Below, in pieces: positions 1 to 13,224 of a DNA stretch of 64,000 nucleotides. Position 1 is the stretch's first letter. Each line of letters begins with the position of its first letter. This DNA comes from Nymphaea colorata (taxonomy: Eukaryota; Streptophyta; Magnoliopsida; Nymphaeales; Nymphaeaceae): NCBI RefSeq assembly GCF_008831285.2, contig NC_045151.1, positions 11,274,571 to 11,338,570 on the forward strand, in the 5' to 3' direction. The position numbers and the translations under genes were made by a program. Below the pieces are notes generated by a model. That model made no database searches and was not told the origin of the DNA. It saw nothing but the letters and a program-made list of their open reading frames with translations.

Positions 1-110
1 CAAGCAGACGATCTGCATGACCTTTCATACAAGGCCTCAAAAGGTGTCATCCTGATACTAGAGTAATAACAGTTATTATATGCAAACTCTGTCACCTTCA
101 AATGTTTATC

Positions 111-849
111 TCATTCTCCTTTCCAATGTAAGACACATGCACACAGAATGTCCTCTAAGGTTTGAATGGTCCTCTCAGATTGCCCATCAATTTGAGGGTG
201 AAACGATGTGCTTAGCTTAAGCTTCGAACCCAAGGTCTTTTGCAATTGCCCCCAAAACCTAGAGGTAAGATGTGAATCTCGATCCACAATAATAAACTTT
301 GCCACTCCATGCAATCTCACTATCACGCCAATATATAACTTTGCAAGACTTTCCAATCATTGACTTATTCTGATTGGCAGAAAATGAGCAGACTTCGTAA
401 GTCGATCAACAATCACCCATATGGCACCAAGTTGTCTTCTAGTGGGTGGCAAACCAACCACAAAATTCATCATAATGTTCTCTCATTTCCACACTGGAAT
501 ATCTATCATCTGCAACAAGTCTCTGGTCATTGATGTTCTGCTTTGGCCCGCTGGCAAACTAAGCATTTTGTCATATATTCTGTAATTTCATGCTTCATTC
601 CAGGCCACCAAAAATTTCGTTTCATATCTTGAAACATCTTTGTACTGCCAGGGTTATAGAAAATTTAGATTTTTGAGATTCATCAAGTAATTGACCCATT
701 ACCCCTTCATTTCTAGGGACCAACAATTTTTGTCGAAACCACAATGAATCATCTTCATTTCGATACCAAAGGGAATCTGCCTTCTTATTTTCTTTCATAT
801 TTTTAACAGAATCAAGATCCTCATTTTGCTTCAATATATGCTCTTCCAA
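111..849 (-). pseudogene. Gypsy integrase remnant
   Basis: The lower segment (111-356) contains DRDSHLTSRFWGQLQ and FHPQIDGQSERTIQTLED, which are the second Asp and the catalytic Glu surroundings of a gypsy integrase core (the usual HPQTDGQSE). An upstream piece at 622-849 resembles the region between RNase H and the integrase zinc-binding domain. Frames are broken between them. Confidence 0.8.
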
Positions 850-1216
850 TAGAGGATGTCGTATTAGGCAGTCATTGTTGCTTTGTTCTCATCACCTATG
901 TGAGGCTGTCATGCTATCATATCTTGCAACAACATCCAAGAGTGATTCATCATACTGCATAACGTCGCCTTAGCATGTCTGCTCCAAGCATCGGCCAGTA
1001 CATTCGCTTTTCCTAGATGATATGATATTTTGAAATCATAGTCTTTTTAAGTATTCAATTCATTTTTTTTTGTCTCAGATTGAGATCCTTTTGGGAGAAT
1101 ATGTACTTCAATAAATTGTGGTCTGTAAGCACCTCAAATATTGCCTTATGGAGATAGTGTCTCCATATCTTCAATGTGAATACTACCGCTCCCAATTCCA
1201 AATCATGAGTGGGATA

Positions 1217-1498
1217 CTATTTCTCATGTGCCTTCAATTGTCTTGATGCATAAGCCACTACACATCCATGTTGTGTCAATACATAACCATAACTGATTTT
1301 CGATGCATTGGTGTACAACACAAATCCATAATGGCACGATGGAAACATCAAAATAGGGGCGATGGTAAGCTTGACCTTGAGAGTTTGGAAACTCTTTTCG
1401 CACTCCTCATTCCAAACAAACTTCACTCCTTTTCTTAATAGCTTAGTCATGAGTGTAACTATTTTTGAAAGTCTTGTACAAACTTGTGATAGTATCAT
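1217..1498 (-). pseudogene. Gypsy RNase H remnant
   Basis: Minus-strand translation gives FVWNEECEKSFQTLK followed by an RNase H-like FVLYTNASKISYGYVL and VVAYASRQLK, the conserved order after gypsy RT. The catalytic Asp of the TDAS motif is Asn here (TNAS), which agrees with decay. Confidence 0.8.
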
Positions 1499-1522
1499 GT
1501 CAATCCCAAAAAGCTTCTAACC

Positions 1523-2122
1523 TCAACCTGTACTGTCAACAAAAAAAATAACAAATTGATCCAAGTAGTTTTGAAAAACCTGATTCATGAAGTCCATAAA
1601 TGTTGCGGGAGCATTGGTCAACCCAAAAGGCATGACCATAAATTCATAGTGCCCATATCTCATTCGAAAAGCAGTCTTCGCAACATCTTTCTCCCGTATC
1701 AAGAGTTGATAATAACATGTCATCAGATCGATCTTAGAGAATACCTTTGCATTCTTGAGCTGATCAAATAAGTCTTCAATTCTAAGAAACAGATACTTAT
1801 TCTTGTTGGTGACTTGATTCAACATGCGGTAATATATATACAAGCGCATCGTTCCATCCTTCTTTTTAACAAACAAAACGGGTGCTTTCGAAAGTGACAC
1901 ACTAGGTCAAGTGAAGTCCTTATCTAGGAGCTCTTGCAATTGCTTCTTCAATTCTTCTAACTCTGTTGGTGCCATACAGTATGATGCCTCAGAAATTGGA
2001 GTTGTCCCTAGTAACAACTCTATCTTAAATTCAACTTCTTGTGTTGGAGGCAAACTCGATAGCTCGTCAGAGAGCACATCTGGGTACTCACTCACAATGA
2101 CAACATCATGTAACTTCACCAA
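1523..2122 (-). pseudogene. Gypsy reverse transcriptase remnant
   Basis: The segments [29 protein letters not shown] and [14 protein letters not shown] are hallmark Ty3/gypsy RT blocks. The catalytic F/Y-x-D-D box is degraded: the place where FIDD is expected reads FFVDSTG, so polymerase activity is lost. The N-terminal part continues in a shifted frame at 1907-2122. Confidence 0.85.
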
Positions 2123-2320
2123 CTAAGTCTTACTGGTTAACACGTTGACCAAGAATGCAACACTCTCTTTTTCTAACAACCATTTAACATTTAGTGCAGA
2201 CGCCATTATCTTATCAGTTCGACTAACTTTATGAGTTTGGAATTCATCAGGTTGCATCTCATGAGCCAACAACTGTATCTGCTTATTTTTGTAATCTATG
2301 TTGGCATAATGCGTATATAG

Positions 2321-3780
2321 CTAATCTATGCTCAAAATAACATCAAACTCACTAAGACTTATAATCACCAACTGTGCAGGTAAATGATGTTGGTGGATCT
2401 CTACGTCTACATTAGGTAGATAATGGCTATACGAATCTTGTGCATGTATTGGGCTGACCACTTTTAAAATATTTGGCATCATCTTAGCCGACACTTCTAG
2501 TGAAGTGGCAAATCGACTAGATATAAAAGAATGAGCCATCTCTGCATCAAACAACACTCTAGAAATGTGAGAACCAACAAGTAATGTACCTTCAATGAGA
2601 TCGTGAGCCTGAAGCTCCTCCATTGTAGTCGCATAGACATGTCCAGTCGTCTTTTGAGCATTAGAAGGACCGGCCTCGGGCTTCTTCAGCTCTTTTCCTC
2701 GCATTATAGGGCAATCTTTGATGAAGTGTTTCATCCTTCTACAGTGTAAACACGCTTCGGTCTCCCGATAACACAGCTTCTCGGGGTGCACATGTGAACA
2801 AGTGGGGCACCTCTGTGGAGTCGGAGTAGTCAATGTCCCCTGTGTGGTGTCACTACGGTTTGGCCTGTTCCGCCTGAATGTTTGGTCAACACGCCTCTCA
2901 TAAGGTTTTGCCCTGCCCGCAAAGGGGTGGTGCTTGATTTGCATCTGCCCACCTTCTGAGTGTTGGCTTGTCTTCTTGTGATGGTCCTTCTGAGTCCTAG
3001 TCCAATCCTCTTCCATGCGTCTAGCCATAGTGACCGCCTCTTCCAAATCGCGAGGTCTACTGGACATAACTTTGCTTCACAACCCATCACGCAACCCATG
3101 CACATACTTTCCTGCTCTAGCCTCATTTGTGGTGTAGAGGTGCAGACAATTCACCTCCAAGTGTCGGTACGTGGTAACATATTCTTCCAAGCTCATATGA
3201 TTTTGCTGCAATTCAAGAAATTCTTGCATCTTCTTGTTTCTGGTATGTGCTGGGAAGTAAGTGCTGAAGAATGACTCTCTGAACTACTTCCATGAGATTG
3301 ACTGTTGACCTACAACCTGGATCTCACAAGTCGATTGTCACCACCGTTTGGCATCACCTTTCAACAAATACGAGCCATAGTTTACTTTGTCTCCTTTTAG
3401 CATCTTGAGAAGTTCAAAGATGCGTTCAATCTCTTCAATACATTCTTCTACCACATATGGGTTGCTATCTCAAGTAAAGGCAGGCGGTTGCATTGACATA
3501 AATTGCTTCAATTACACTGAAGTTGCCTTCTCCTTAGGTGGTGTAGTGGTGTCTCTTATAGGAGATGCATGACTCCTCTGATTATTGACCATCGATTGTA
3601 CTAGGCAATATAGTCTGCCTTGGTGGGGTTTGGGCACTCACACTAGCATGCACGTATGGTTGACCTGACGTACTATTATCCAATGGAGTATGCACATCTA
3701 AATGGGCCAAACTTGGCCCTCTTTATGCCTCTGTAGCTGGCCCACGTCGCTTCTTACCCCTACATTGGTACTCCATGTGT
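2321..3780 (-). pseudogene. Gypsy gag and protease-like region
   Basis: The minus-strand frame at 2321-3067 carries a CCHC zinc knuckle (CLHCRRMKHFIKDC, spacing C-x2-C-x4-H-x4-C) preceded by a C-rich stretch typical of plant gypsy gag. It is followed by a retropepsin-like segment in which an expected catalytic DTGA-type motif reads FDAEMAHSFIS. An upstream gag portion continues to about 3780 in broken frames. It would have encoded nucleocapsid and protease of the element. It is non-functional. Confidence 0.75.
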
Positions 3781-3799
3781 ACAAACAAGAACCATCATT

Positions 3800-4210
3800 C
3801 TTATTACAAGGTCTAAGGCAACTTTTATAAGTCTCATTTGCAAAGATGCATTATAATAATCATCAAGACATCAATCTCTCATATATGTATATATCATAGT
3901 AAAATAAAAACTACAACAACAGTTCTATCAAGTAGCGCGTACTTGGAAAATACGGTTTCACATATAGGCTTTAACTCACATTCATAGTGGGATTTTGCCA
4001 TAGCTCTCATAGCAAAGCTATAACAACCCGACCCACTCCTGAGCTTAGGCCCCTCGTTCGACGGATCCCAACCCACCCCTTAGCAGCTTCAGTTCCGACC
4101 CCAAACAGGCTAGGAACTAGGACAATCATCTCATTAATGACTCTCTTTTTATAAGCCATTGAAAATCCATCACAATCTTCAATACGAGATTAAATTTTTG
4201 GGGTGATACA
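3800..4210 (-). repeat. Candidate 5' LTR of the gypsy element
   Basis: The start at 4210 is supported by the gypsy-like TGTATCACCCC terminus and by its position upstream of gag. The inner boundary is uncertain because no clear CA/primer-binding-site junction could be placed. The partner 3' LTR is outside the window, so the two ends cannot be compared. Confidence 0.4.
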
Positions 4211-6903
4211 GTGAGAGCCAAAGAAATCATGGTTGCTAGCAGCACTAAAGCGAGAAACAAAGAGACGAGGTCATTGGCATGTTTCGATGTCGATAGAGGG
4301 AGCTACAGGATATAAGAAGAGAAAGGGAAGGTAGAAACATGGCTCAAAGTCGAAAGCATTGTGTCAAACAGTCTGTTTCGAGGTATGGGTGGAACAGTGC
4401 AGAACGAAGTAGATATATATACCTTGTGTTCCCTTAGACTACCTTGCTTGGCTTGTCCTCCGTCCAATGTTTGTATTTGATTGTTGTAGACGGAACAAGC
4501 ATGTTCTGTTCCATCGTTTGTTACTCATCAAACGACCTCTGAGTGATCATGTTTTGTACGGGAGATGTATTAAGGGTGGCGTGGCCCCGTATCCAGATTG
4601 CTTGCTCTAAGGTCTTGTCAAAACAGGGACGTTGTACTCCTAGGTCAGCGAGAGTACTAATGCATGCGAGACATCAAAGGGCTGCCGAAGACAGTGTGCA
4701 TCAACCAGTGACCGTTGATCCGAGTTTGAGTCATAAGTTTGCCAACTATGGCTCCACTTACTGATCAGAATATATGAATCATGAATATGCCTTCCAAATA
4801 TCACTGACCTCAACTTCTTGCAATTGAGTATACATACATAACTATAACTATAACTATATATTATTTATTTATTCATTTAAAGTATTTTCATTTGGTATAA
4901 GGGATATGCTCCTTTTGGAGCATTTGATCATTATGATTGGACGCTTCTTACTTTTGTCAAAAAAAAAAAAAATCATACAGGCATCGAGCGCCTTATGACC
5001 ACCTCATAGCGAGAGGCCTTTGCCTAGCCTTTGTGATCTCGGCAATGCCCAATGGGCACCCCATCTGCCCAGAACTACTAGTGATTCCCCACGAAGCATC
5101 ATTGACGTGAAGGGGAGGCAAAGACCTCGCCTATGAAAAAGAAAGGACCAAACTGGCAGAGCTAGAAAGTTTTAGCAAGGAACACTGATCCATCTTATTA
5201 TAGATTGATGGAGCAATGATCCATCTTATTTGCAATTGATTGGGCCCATGTATTGTCTTTGGTCTGCTATGAGCACCCCACATGATAAATAAAAATTTTA
5301 CAAAGGTTTACACAGGTTGAGGTGGGCAATTGCCCACACCAACCCCATGATTGTTCCACTTGATGAACATTTTTTTTTCTTTTAGTAGGGGAGGCGGTCT
5401 TTGCCCCCGATGCCACCAGAGACAGCCCAGTGGAGGCATTGACGATGCGCATCGGGGCCAATGGAGGCGAACAAGACTAGCCCTATGGCTCTTAAGGACT
5501 GTCGGATGCTTTGAGGATTGCACGGAGATGATGGTTGAAGCAAGGAAAAAAGTCCATTTTTCAGCTTCAACCTAGAGTTGATTTGGGTGAAAGGGGACTT
5601 TGGTTGGAAGAGAACGACTCTCCCAATTGACTAGCTTGGATGCCTCTTCAAGTTGGCAAACTCAAAGAAAACTGATTTTCAAGGCTTGGGGTTCAGATCG
5701 CAACCTCATCGAATGAAAGGCAGGGCTTGGTGATCGAGTCAAGCTCTAGAAAGACAGATGGAATGGTCACCATGTCCTCCTTCATTGCAGCACCGCAAGA
5801 AAAACTTGGAGGAAAGTTGTGTATAAATTTGGAGTTACAGATTCCATCCCTTGCAATTGCAGGAAAGCGATGAAATGACAGTTTAGAAGGAAGTTCAAGC
5901 AAAAAGTATTAATGAAATGCTAGAAGAACTGCTTTCACCTTATTGCCTGGCACCTATGGCACATCCGTAACAGCAAGGAACACATTGGAAAGGGCAACAT
6001 CAAGAATGCCCCGAAGCAAATTTGGCTGGGTTGTAAGGATCACTTGCTGTACAGGAAGTGGTATGAGGTGGATAGGAAGGTAGTGCGTTTAATAAAGGTG
6101 AGATCAATCCAGCTCCACCAACACAATCTCTCTCTCTCTCTCTCTTTTCTTTAAGACTCGCTCCCCTTCTCATCTTCTCACTCCCACAAAATTTCTTGCA
6201 CAATAATTGGACTAGAAATTCATTTTTTTGCAACAAATAAAGTCCCAAAAGTAACCTTTTACGGAAATTTTAATTATGGCTCCCATTTGGATCTTGGAAT
6301 TGTTACCTCTCTTCACATCATAACCTTTTTTTCTTCAACAAGATTATGTTACCGTTAGCTGTTAGTATGCTTTATACTCTTTTCTAGATTTCATCTTAAG
6401 TAAAATAAAATTTCCTATTTACACAAAATCCTTTTCTATTTCATATATAAGATAAAAAATGTTAAGTACTTTTTAGGGAGATAATCACGTGTTACAAGGG
6501 CAATTTGGACAACTCCATTGTCGCCACCCGAGGGTCCCTTAGCTTTCAATTTTTTTTTTTCAAATGATAGGACGGTATGCATTTCATATTACATGTTATA
6601 AATTACATTTAGGCATCCAACGACATGGTTTTCAACTTTTTATGTTGGTTAGCTTCGTAAAGATATCAATGAGGGTCAATCCTCATACCAGCGCAGTGGC
6701 AGGTACCGTCTCACATGGATGGAGGAAAGTACTTTTTTTTTTTGGTCGGTTAAGCACCAAATCTATTCGCTTATGCATATTAGGAATTGGAAATACTACA
6801 GGCTTGCACTTTAAATTTATGTCACCAAAAAATCCTTTTCTTTTTAAATCTAATGTTTTGCAAGCCTTCAATGGGCCTTGCTTTTCTTGCACGCACCTCA
6901 CTG
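4211..6903. other. Intergenic, no gene recognised
   Basis: No open frame here resembles a known protein and none shows splice-consistent coding structure. A poly-A run lies near 4960 and a short CT microsatellite near 6124-6146. At 4738-4753 a GTTTGCCAACTATGG sequence matches the terminus of the hAT MITE at 6904-7130 and may be a truncated end of that family. Confidence 0.6.
6124..6146. repeat. (CT)n microsatellite
   Basis: A pure CT dinucleotide run of about 22 bases in intergenic DNA. Confidence 0.9.
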
Positions 6904-7130
6904 CATAGTTGGCAAACCCATAACTTGGACTCGAATTGGCAGATGATTGGGTCACCGGGTGAGCCAGTTGACTTCGATCAAGATTTAAAATAACCATACT
7001 ATAGTTCAATCAGGCAAGTCAGGTGTGAGTCGGGGCGAGTTAGGCCAACTTTGGCTCGTGACCGATTTTTTTAGCGATTCGAGTTGATTATGGCGATTCC
7101 TAAGCCAACTCGACGAGTTTGCCAACTATG
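6904..7130. mobile_element. hAT-type MITE, 227 bp
   Basis: Perfect terminal inverted repeats CATAGTTGGCAAAC and GTTTGCCAACTATG bound the element, and an 8-bp direct repeat CCTCACTG flanks both sides (6896-6903 and 7131-7138). An 8-bp target duplication is the hAT signature. The interior has no coding capacity. It lies about 1.3 kb upstream of the TTI1 start codon. Confidence 0.85.
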
Positions 7131-7877
7131 CCTCACTGCTCAACGTGCAGTGAAAGGGGCAATGCAGGCTAGGGCTTCCTATCAAACTCATCCAAATGAA
7201 TGCCCTGGAGGGGCAAAGTTCTTTGGAAAAGGGTAAATACGTTCAAAGAATCTTTTATCGAAGGGTAAATTTGTCTTAAACAAAGTGACAAGCCAATGTT
7301 GGAGCGTCAGGTCCCATCGGATCGGAGTAACTACAAGGAGTAAGGCCGTTCAATGAATCGAGTGGTTTAAGCTTGCGCCTCATATAAACTGATATAAACT
7401 CGGTTGGAGCTGAACTCCTTTATTAACAAGTCGAGTTCGAGTTAAACAGTGAACTTGTTTCAACAAATTTGCTGAGCTCTGACCAAGGCAAGCTCGACTC
7501 GGTTAAACCCAACCGAGCTTGATTAGACTCATTAAAAGGGCACAACCAAAAAATATAAAATGCCTCACCCCCTTTTATAATGTATTCTCTTATTCCTATC
7601 CTCGTGATTTGCACCACACTAATAAGTTAATGATCTTGTACTCTTTTTTGTTTTTGTTCTGATATTTCTTTTCAATGTTTTTCAACACAGGATTGTGGTA
7701 ATGAGTTTCAAAAAACCGTGCGTTGCATTTGACCACCTTTAGCCAAAAGTTTTCGAGGAAAGCCCGACTGGATCACAATTGTAATAAAAGGGGTCAGGAT
7801 ATGGATATTTGGTTCAACTATATTTTTTTGGGCCTTTTATGTTTTCTCCTAAAGCCTTAACAAATCAAGCTCTAGCT

Positions 7878-8149
7878 CACATAAACCAAGCTGAGTTCGA
7901 GCTAATAGGCTTGCTCGACTCGAATTTGAGTTGAGCTCACATAAATTGACCCGAGTTTGAGTCTAGCTGGCATAAACCAAGCTGAGTTCGAGCTAATAGG
8001 CTTGGTCAACTTGGATTTGAGTCGAGCTGGCATAAACCAAGCAAGAGTTGATCTAGTAGGCTTGCTCGACTTGAGTTTGAGTCTGAACTCGCATAAACCG
8101 AGCCGAGCTCGAGCTAGTACGCTTGCTCGACTCGGGTATGACTCGAGCT
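7878..8149. repeat. Imperfect 60-bp tandem repeat
   Basis: Four units of about 60 bp begin at 7878, 7969, 8029 and 8090, each opening with a variant of CATAAACCAAGC and carrying GAGTTCGAGCTA and GGCTTGCTCGACT. A 31-bp partial unit lies at 7938-7968. The array ends about 320 bp upstream of the TTI1 ATG, so it lies in or next to the promoter. No protein-coding meaning is seen. Confidence 0.8.
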
Positions 8150-8468
8150 CGAATTGGGTCTTGTGTGATTCAAGCCGAGACACTCCCCTAGGAGTGAGAT
8201 GCCCGAGCGTCGACCCGAACGTTCGACCCTCGACTTGAAAGTTCGCCCCCGATCATAAAACCTGCCCCGCTAACAAAGAAAAGGCGCGGTTGAGAGGCCG
8301 AAGGGCGTCTGCGCGCGCTATTTCGAGAAGCGTCTGAAGTTCGAAAGGTGGAGCGAGAGAGAACACGCAACAGTGGAGGCGAAACACCCGAATGAGATCG
8401 ATATACCGACCTACTGATCTGTCAGAAGCTTCCTCATCTGCTTTGATCGTCGAATTCGAGGAAGAAAA

Positions 8469-8680
8469 ATGGCGATAGATTCAACGAGGAGAGAAGAAGT
8501 GTCTTTGTCCCTCGTTGATGGCGGCGACGAGAGCCTCGCCTTCTACTTCTCCCGACTCAGGCTCCTCTGCTCCGAAGTTATCGGCCTTGTCCAGAGTCCC
8601 AAAAGGGGCGGCGAGCCCCTCGTCGCCCTTGCTGAGTTCGTCCGCACGTCGCCGGTGGCTCACCTGCAATCTTGCTTCGA
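8469..8680 (+). CDS. TTI1: TTI1 exon 1 (start codon)
   Basis: The ATG at 8469 follows a GC-rich, stop-containing leader and begins [15 protein letters not shown]. The exon ends TGC TTC GA before a GTAAGG donor, and the split codon GA+T completes Asp in exon 2, giving the conserved LQSCFDY. It encodes the N-terminal helical region, residues about 1-70. No other in-frame upstream ATG is seen. Confidence 0.85.
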
Positions 8681-11600
8681 GTAAGGCTCTTTGTTTTACT
8701 TCCCGCCTTCTGGCAACCGGCTGTTCTTTCTTACTTGTGGGGGTTCAATAACTGCATATTTGTTGATGGCCCTGATTGTGCCGTCTAAAGATCAATGGAG
8801 CTGAAAGTTGAACAATTATCTTCTGATGGATTGCTTTTTTTTCCCTTGCAAAATGTCGATTTTTTGTTCCCTTGTTTTTGTGAAATGGTAACTACTGTGT
8901 CAATCCTCTTTCGGGCGCGCCAGGAGAATCTTGCTTATGCGTTCGCTTCAGTTTTCTTTGGTTTCAGTTGACTTATTTGTCGTGGATATTTTTATTGCTC
9001 AATTTTTCTGGAAATTACAACTACTACTTCCTGACTAATGTGTTGAGCAATGTCTGGAATACATAGCTAAATATAAAGGATACATATGAATAGATATGAA
9101 AGATCTAAAGAGGCCGTTATGTAGCAAACACTACTGCATATACTTCTGTTTTTAACATGAGAGATGCTTTGAAAATTTTGCCATAATTTTTTGTGCCATA
9201 TTGATGATGGAGTATGATAAATTTTGTCAGTTTTTATAAGACATAGCTGCATGGGGGCCAGTAGCGTTTGTATATTGCTGTGTTCATCATGAGTAGCAGT
9301 TAAGTTAGTTTGACGTGTTGCCCTTGTTTACGGCATCCTTTGTCTGAATGTCTTGTTATATTCTTCTGTTAATAAATAAGGTATTTATGATCTGTATACA
9401 CTGTACATGCAGTTACATCTTGGTCCCTTTACTGCTGCTTCTTGATGGTGCCATATTTTGCCGAAAAGAAGTACCTGGTCTAGAAGAAAAGCAATCACCG
9501 GTGAACAATGTCCCCCATACGATCAGTGACAATGTTGCTGAAAGCCTGTTGCTTTGCCTGCAGGAACTGCTTAAAAGATGCCACTTGAGCTGCATAGACC
9601 AGGTGACTTATATTCAAGAAATAACTCGTATGCATAGATGTAAGAGTCTGGCAGTGGCAGAAGCATATTGATATCACTGCTCTATGTTGCTAGAATACAA
9701 CTTAAGAAATGTGGTTGTATTTTTTTCTCGGAGTATTTTCTTTACTAGCTTTTGGATTCTACCATGTTTTCTTAGAACCACAAAATGGAATTACTATCTT
9801 TTCCTCCATTTGTAAAGACAATCTTTTTTAGAATGTCAATACTGAGCTGGCATTTTTTGTGTTCATCTTATTACCCTATGGAAAGAGAGGAGGTCCATGT
9901 GGATTTGTTAAACTATCATGCTTAGGGTTTCTGATTACATACTGGAAGCACAATCTAGCCCTCTAGTTATGAAGCAGACCTTGTTAGAAGATAAACATCA
10001 ATCAAGCATTTTATGCTGTCATGTTGTATTGCCAAATGCCAATAGTTTACAAGAGAATGAAGGCCAATGGAAACAAACTTCATGATTGGTAGCTGTAATT
10101 TGCGGTAGGAGATGTTTCAAATGTATGTTAGAAAGTTCACAAAGTTACATTTACTTGTCTTACATGAAAAGCTTGATTTTCATTGTTTTGCCTCCATGGA
10201 ATGTGTATTTTTTAGTAAATAAAGTACAAAATATTACTTCTCATTTGTTTAATGCTATGTCACATGGGTGTGGGGTGCAAGATGTGGAAAGTTCAAAAAA
10301 AAAAAAAAGGGTGCGGGTGCAGCGAAGGGGCACACACACACACATATAATCTCTAATGTAAGTAATTTTATTTGTCTATATTGTTAATTTTTTTTGTCAA
10401 GATTACCTTTATCTCATGCAAATTTCAAAGTTTTATTAAATAAAATGGAGGGAGGAAAGAGAAAAGGGCAAAAACAGATGAGGGAAAATATAGAGAAAAA
10501 AAGAAGAAGAAAAAAGACGATGTGGTCAACAGCACCTGCGGTGTCAGGCCACACCCGCACCTGCCCCTAACCCTGAGTCGACTCGGGTGCTTCACCAGTT
10601 TTGGCGCACTCATGTGACTTATGTTTAATGCTTTTTGAAAGCTGTTCGACCTTATTAACTTATTATCTATCAAAGATGAAAAGGACAAGGATGATCTGTT
10701 TACATATTTAATAAAAGGTATGCCATGGCAGATGGTGATGGTGCTGAAAAAGCTGGCATCTGGTGCTATGCTTTCACCAATTGAGACTGCAGAGGAATTT
10801 CGCTGGGGAATAGTCAAGTGTTTGCAAGCACTGCTCTTTCGTCTCTCTCCTTGTTCCATTGCGTCTTGCAGCTGCAAGTTGGCTCCAGGGTTGCCTTTCC
10901 TCTCCTCAAAGATCAGCTTGGAAGTACAGGATGAATGTTCCTTCTCTCAACCTGTAGAATGCTTGATTTCATTTCTTCAATCACAAGATGCTTCTGCTAT
11001 AGTTGGGCATTGGCTGTCGCTTCTTCTTCAAGTAGGAATGCTTCTTTATGGAATCTATTGCACCTAATTTTCAACTTTCATTGTCTTTCTGTCGTTCTGG
11101 ATATGCTTCAATTATATATTTTGCTGCACATTTTTTTTTTGGTTTCATTTGTTTTAGGGCTATGAATTCATGTTGATTCCCCTTTGGTTTACGAAATTTT
11201 CAGTAAGAACATCTCATGTAAACTTTTTCTCGTATGACTTGAAATTGAACACAAATCGGATCACTTGATCTAAATGAGTTAATCTGGACTTGGATAGTAC
11301 CTTAAACATTATAGATAATAATGTTATTTCTCTGAAGGCGACCGAAATCAGTCTTCCCCTGGAACTGCTTTCTTAAGCAGATCTTTGAGTGGTGGAGAAG
11401 AATGTCTGGGACTTCACATCCTCTCTCGACAGTATGCTTGCTGACCAAACATGGGTGCCATGTGACACTCGCCACCAAACCAAAGGGCTAGAGGAGAATG
11501 CTCTCCTTTATGCTCTCAAACACATCCTAAGTAATCTGAGCTGAAAGTAAGGATTAGGAGCTTAGCAAGGTCAGTCCTGCCAACTAAATATGAAATGTCA

Positions 11601-13156
11601 AAACTGTCACAAATCATCACAAATTTGTTTCTGTGATGGTTGCATATAAGCTGGTGCTTATCCAGATTTCATTACAATCTGAAATAATTTTGAAACCAGT
11701 CTTATATACAGTCAACTGAAAGAATTTTTAATTTGATTAACTTATTGGATGCTTATGTGGCTCTAAGCTTGCAGAGACTGAAGCATCAAGAGGACATCAT
11801 GGAAGTGCAGAACTTCGTAGTGAAGCTCTTTTACCCTTCGAGTGCTCATTGCCAAGGTATTCTTGTGTCCTTGTTCCAATATTTATCCCATTTACATTGT
11901 TGACCCTATAATTTTATTTCTCTGAATATTTTTTTCTTAATAAAGTAAATTTATAGAGTAGCCTTTTGAAATTTTCTGTGTTCTTAAAAAATTGTCATGA
12001 GGATTGTTTGCATATAGGATGTCCAATACTTTCTGATCATTTGCCAAGGATAGTGAGTCCAAGTTTGTCTTTGTAGGTTGGAACAGCTGATGGATTAGCA
12101 TTTTTCCTACCAGGAGTTGTGAGCCGCTTTGCCAAAGTCCTGAACGTTTCTAAGACAATGATAAGTGGTGCTGCTGGAAGTACAGAAAGTATAGCACATG
12201 TTGTATATGGTTTGGGTGAACTTCTAGTTATAACCTTTGGAGATGAGGTGAATCTCTGTGGTCTAGGCATGTCCTTGGAAGACCTCAAGGGTTCTTGTAT
12301 AAAAAAGAATCAATCTGCTCAATTGGTCCTGGAGACACTTCGTCTTTTGCCCACTGTATCTGGAGAGACAGATATAATAAACACATCTGGGAGCAACTTT
12401 GCTAGTCCAAGTATCCTGTTAAAAACTGATATGCAAGAGAAACGTACTGATAAGTCTCTATTTGTGGACCGCAACAAGGACTGGATAGATAAAACTTCTG
12501 AATGTGTGGACAAACTTCTGTTTGCAACATTTCCTCATGTAAATTTCTATCCTTTACTGTTCCTTTCTGCTGATAACAATGGAAAATATGTAATAAAGAT
12601 TGAAATTATTTTTCACATTCACCCTGACCTTCTGATGCCTTCTGGTGGATTAGCTTTGTGTGAATCCTGCAAAGAAGGTTAGATTGGCACTTGTAAGTTG
12701 CATATACGGATTACTCACAAACTGCATCAACACCATGAAAAAGAGCAAGTTGATGCTTCTGGTAAGTACTATTTTTTTTCCTGCTTTTGCTTGTAGATAT
12801 CTTGCACGAGACTACTCATTTCAATGCTAACCTGGATTCCTTTAACTATTTTGCAAATTTGATGGTTTTCTGATAATCATTCTGTAACTCATTTTCTCGT
12901 TAGTCATAGTAGTTGTTCCTTAATTTATGTTTCTGTTGTGGGTGTTTCATATGATATAGCCATATAGGTCTTATTGCATTAGCACATTATTGGTTGATAA
13001 CTTTGTGATTATAACCATAATGATTGTAATACACAAACATCTATGTGAATATGGTGTGAGGCAGTCATAGAACTGTTCATTAGCCAACTACAACTAATTT
13101 TCTTGCAAATGTAAGACAAATGTGAATGTGCACTTGTGGGGGGTGAGAGAGAGAGA

Positions 13157-13224
<68 letters not shown>

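Larger units (their letters stand above)
1..4210 (-). mobile_element. Ty3/gypsy LTR retrotransposon, decayed, cut by window start
   Basis: Reading on the minus strand from about 3.8 kb downward, the order is gag with a zinc knuckle, aspartic-protease-like region, reverse transcriptase, RNase H, then integrase. Reverse transcriptase before integrase is the Ty3/gypsy order. Frames are broken by stops throughout, so the element is dead. A probable 5' LTR start lies at 4210: read on the minus strand it begins TGTATCACCCCAAAAATTTA, close to the common gypsy LTR start TGTAACACCCC. The primer-binding site was not found. The 3' part of integrase and the 3' LTR lie left of position 1. Confidence 0.85.

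Noticed and set aside
7902-8238. Open frames on both strands upstream of TTI1
   Set aside because: They are created by the 60-bp tandem repeat, which lacks stops in these phases.
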